Source: JAFDZW01 sp038229915 (GTDB taxonomy: Bacteria; Bacteroidota; Ignavibacteria; Palsa-1295). Taken from it: DNA of 15,408 nt. The notes under the pieces were generated by a model. It made no database searches. It was not told the origin of the DNA and saw only the letters and a list, made by a program, of their open reading frames with translations. The position numbers were made by a program, and so were the translations under genes. Of the stretch, positions 14,543 through 15,408 are shown in pieces. The stretch spans positions 1-15,408 of the forward strand of contig JBBRNY010000056.1 of assembly GCA_038229915.1 (NCBI GenBank). Direction: 5' to 3'. Positions within the stretch are counted from its first letter, which is position 1, and every line of letters begins with the position of its first letter.

Positions 14543-15408
14543 ATGAGTAATTTTGTAGATATTTACCAATTAGTAATGCCTCGAACACGCATAAGCAGTA
14601 TCGAATCACTTCGCGAAACTATCGAGAAGGTTGAGACTCGCGTTCAAACTGCCGGGTATAGTCTCGATTTAGAGCCAGCGATACAAGAGCTCTATGATGC
14701 CTGCACCGCTTCGAAGTGGGACGAGGGGATCGTGAGGATGATGCAGTGCCAATTGGAGATAGCGTTGATAAAAAAAGAAATGCTCCAGGCGCAGGATTGG
14801 TATGAACGGTCATTGAAACTTGCAGAAAAAAAAGGATTAGAGCAGTTTGTACTTTCGGCGAGATGCTGGAAAGCTCGAACATATATTAATCAAGGAAATT
14901 TGAGAGAGGGTTTTCTTCTTGCAAAAGAAATACTAACCGATGCCGAGAAATGGAACAACCAGTTTTATATCGCTAACTCAAAATTCTATTTAGGAGTGGT
15001 CTCACAGCGATACTCGGTCGATGATGATGCGCTGACCTATTTCAAAGATGTCATCAAGATCACTCGCAACAATGAACATCTCAAACTCGAAGCTTCTACT
15101 TTTTACTATCTATCTGAATTATTTCTTACGCGCAATGAATATGCCTCCGCCGAAAAGAACGCTATAGAATATACGAAGATCCAAACCATTCTCTCCAAGC
15201 CTTCGGATATTCTGCGTGGCAACATTCGTCTTGCGAGCATATTACTCGAAACAGGGAAGTTAGAAGAAGTAGAGGCTCTGCTGAGTAGCATATCGAAATC
15301 AACCGACGCGTTATATAGCGATGACAAGGGCACGTTGCTCTTGTGCAATGCGAAGCTTGCGGCACGCGAAAAAGATTTTACTGAAGCAAAAAAACTTTTT
15401 GCAAAAGC
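14543..15408 (+). CDS. TPR-repeat protein, 5' part (3' end outside window)
   Basis: An open reading frame from ATG 14543 continues without a stop to the window edge (288 codons visible). It is all-helical with degenerate tetratricopeptide repeats of about 35-40 residues: roughly 64-97 (LEIALIKKEMLQAQDWYERS), 102-136 (ARCWKARTYINQGNLREGF), 143-177 (NSKFYLGVVSQRYSVDDDA), 183-213 (ASTFYYLSELFLTRNEYASA), 223-255 (GNIRLASILLETGKLEEVEA) and from 262 on. No signal peptide is seen, so it is cytoplasmic. An in-frame ATG at 14576 (MPRTRISSIES) is a rival start, favoured if the -7 box at 14548-14555 is real. In related genomes such TPR arrays often end in a LuxR HTH or a cyclase; what follows here is unknown. 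Divergent from the LuxR-like gene. Confidence 0.85.
   Translation, partial: MSNFVDIYQLVMPRTRISSIESLRETIEKVETRVQTAGYSLDLEPAIQELYDACTASKWDEGIVRMMQCQLEIALIKKEMLQAQDWYERSLKLAEKKGLEQFVLSARCWKARTYINQGNLREGFLLAKEILTDAEKWNNQFYIANSKFYLGVVSQRYSVDDDALTYFKDVIKITRNNEHLKLEASTFYYLSELFLTRNEYASAEKNAIEYTKIQTILSKPSDILRGNIRLASILLETGKLEEVEALLSSISKSTDALYSDDKGTLLLCNAKLAAREKDFTEAKKLFAK
14548..14555 (+). promoter_or_regulatory. Possible -7 box TAATTTTG inside the TPR gene start
   Basis: TAATTTTG matches TAnnTTTG exactly and lies 5 nt after the first ATG and 20 nt before the second (14576). If used, translation would begin at 14576. The region is AT-rich, so a chance match is possible. Confidence 0.3.

Noticed and set aside
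14619..15348. Minus-strand ORFs of 67-87 codons at the right end
   Set aside because: The plus-strand frame is open from 14543 to the edge and gives TPR repeats; the minus ORFs show no pattern.

Overview
The window looks like a chromosomal segment from a member of the Bacteroidota/Chlorobiota side of the FCB group. An Ignavibacteria- or Kapabacteria-like lineage is my inference, not shown directly. Reasons: most starts lack a Shine-Dalgarno sequence, several promoters fit the Bacteroidota-type -7 box TAnnTTTG, the LuxR-like helix-turn-helix (HTH) has the 'VENHR...RRKMGL' style common in that group, and a KorB-type ferredoxin oxidoreductase subunit is present. Most genes are of moderate GC by eye; one gene (596-1726) is clearly more AT-rich.

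Layout: the 5' end of uvrA (minus strand, cut by the window edge) reads away from an AT-rich, unrecognised membrane-anchored protein gene (596-1726, plus). A pyrimidine-biosynthesis operon follows: pyrB (aspartate carbamoyltransferase), pyrC (dihydroorotase, 7 nt later) and a 1331-aa multi-membrane-span sensor histidine kinase of NtrY-like organisation that overlaps the end of pyrC. Convergent to it, on the minus strand, lie nrnA (DHH/DHHA1 nanoRNase/pAp phosphatase), korB (2-oxoacid:ferredoxin oxidoreductase beta subunit, without an adjacent alpha subunit) and a small lipoprotein with a possible NTF2-like fold. Divergent from the lipoprotein is a DrrA/DrrB-type ABC exporter pair (11485-13259, plus). 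After about 745 bp of non-coding, hairpin-rich sequence comes a small stand-alone LuxR-type DNA-binding protein (minus). Divergent from it is a TPR protein (plus) that runs off the end of the window.

The metabolic genes are ordinary. The intergenic DNA is more unusual: a palindrome family (8215-8242 and a paired copy at 13264-13346), a degenerate GGATTTATGGGATT-type repeat at three places, a 7-bp CTAAnGA array running into the korB stop codon, a 16-bp tandem repeat running into the luxR-like stop codon, and three perfect copies of a 9-mer between the LuxR-like and TPR genes.

The best candidate for an undescribed system is the 13.97-15.4 kb locus. There a LuxR output domain without a sensor domain faces a TPR protein across a divergent promoter region carrying the repeated 9-mer. 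The joining of a very large sensor kinase to pyrBC is the second point worth following. I see no CRISPR array, tRNA, rRNA, transposase or phage gene.
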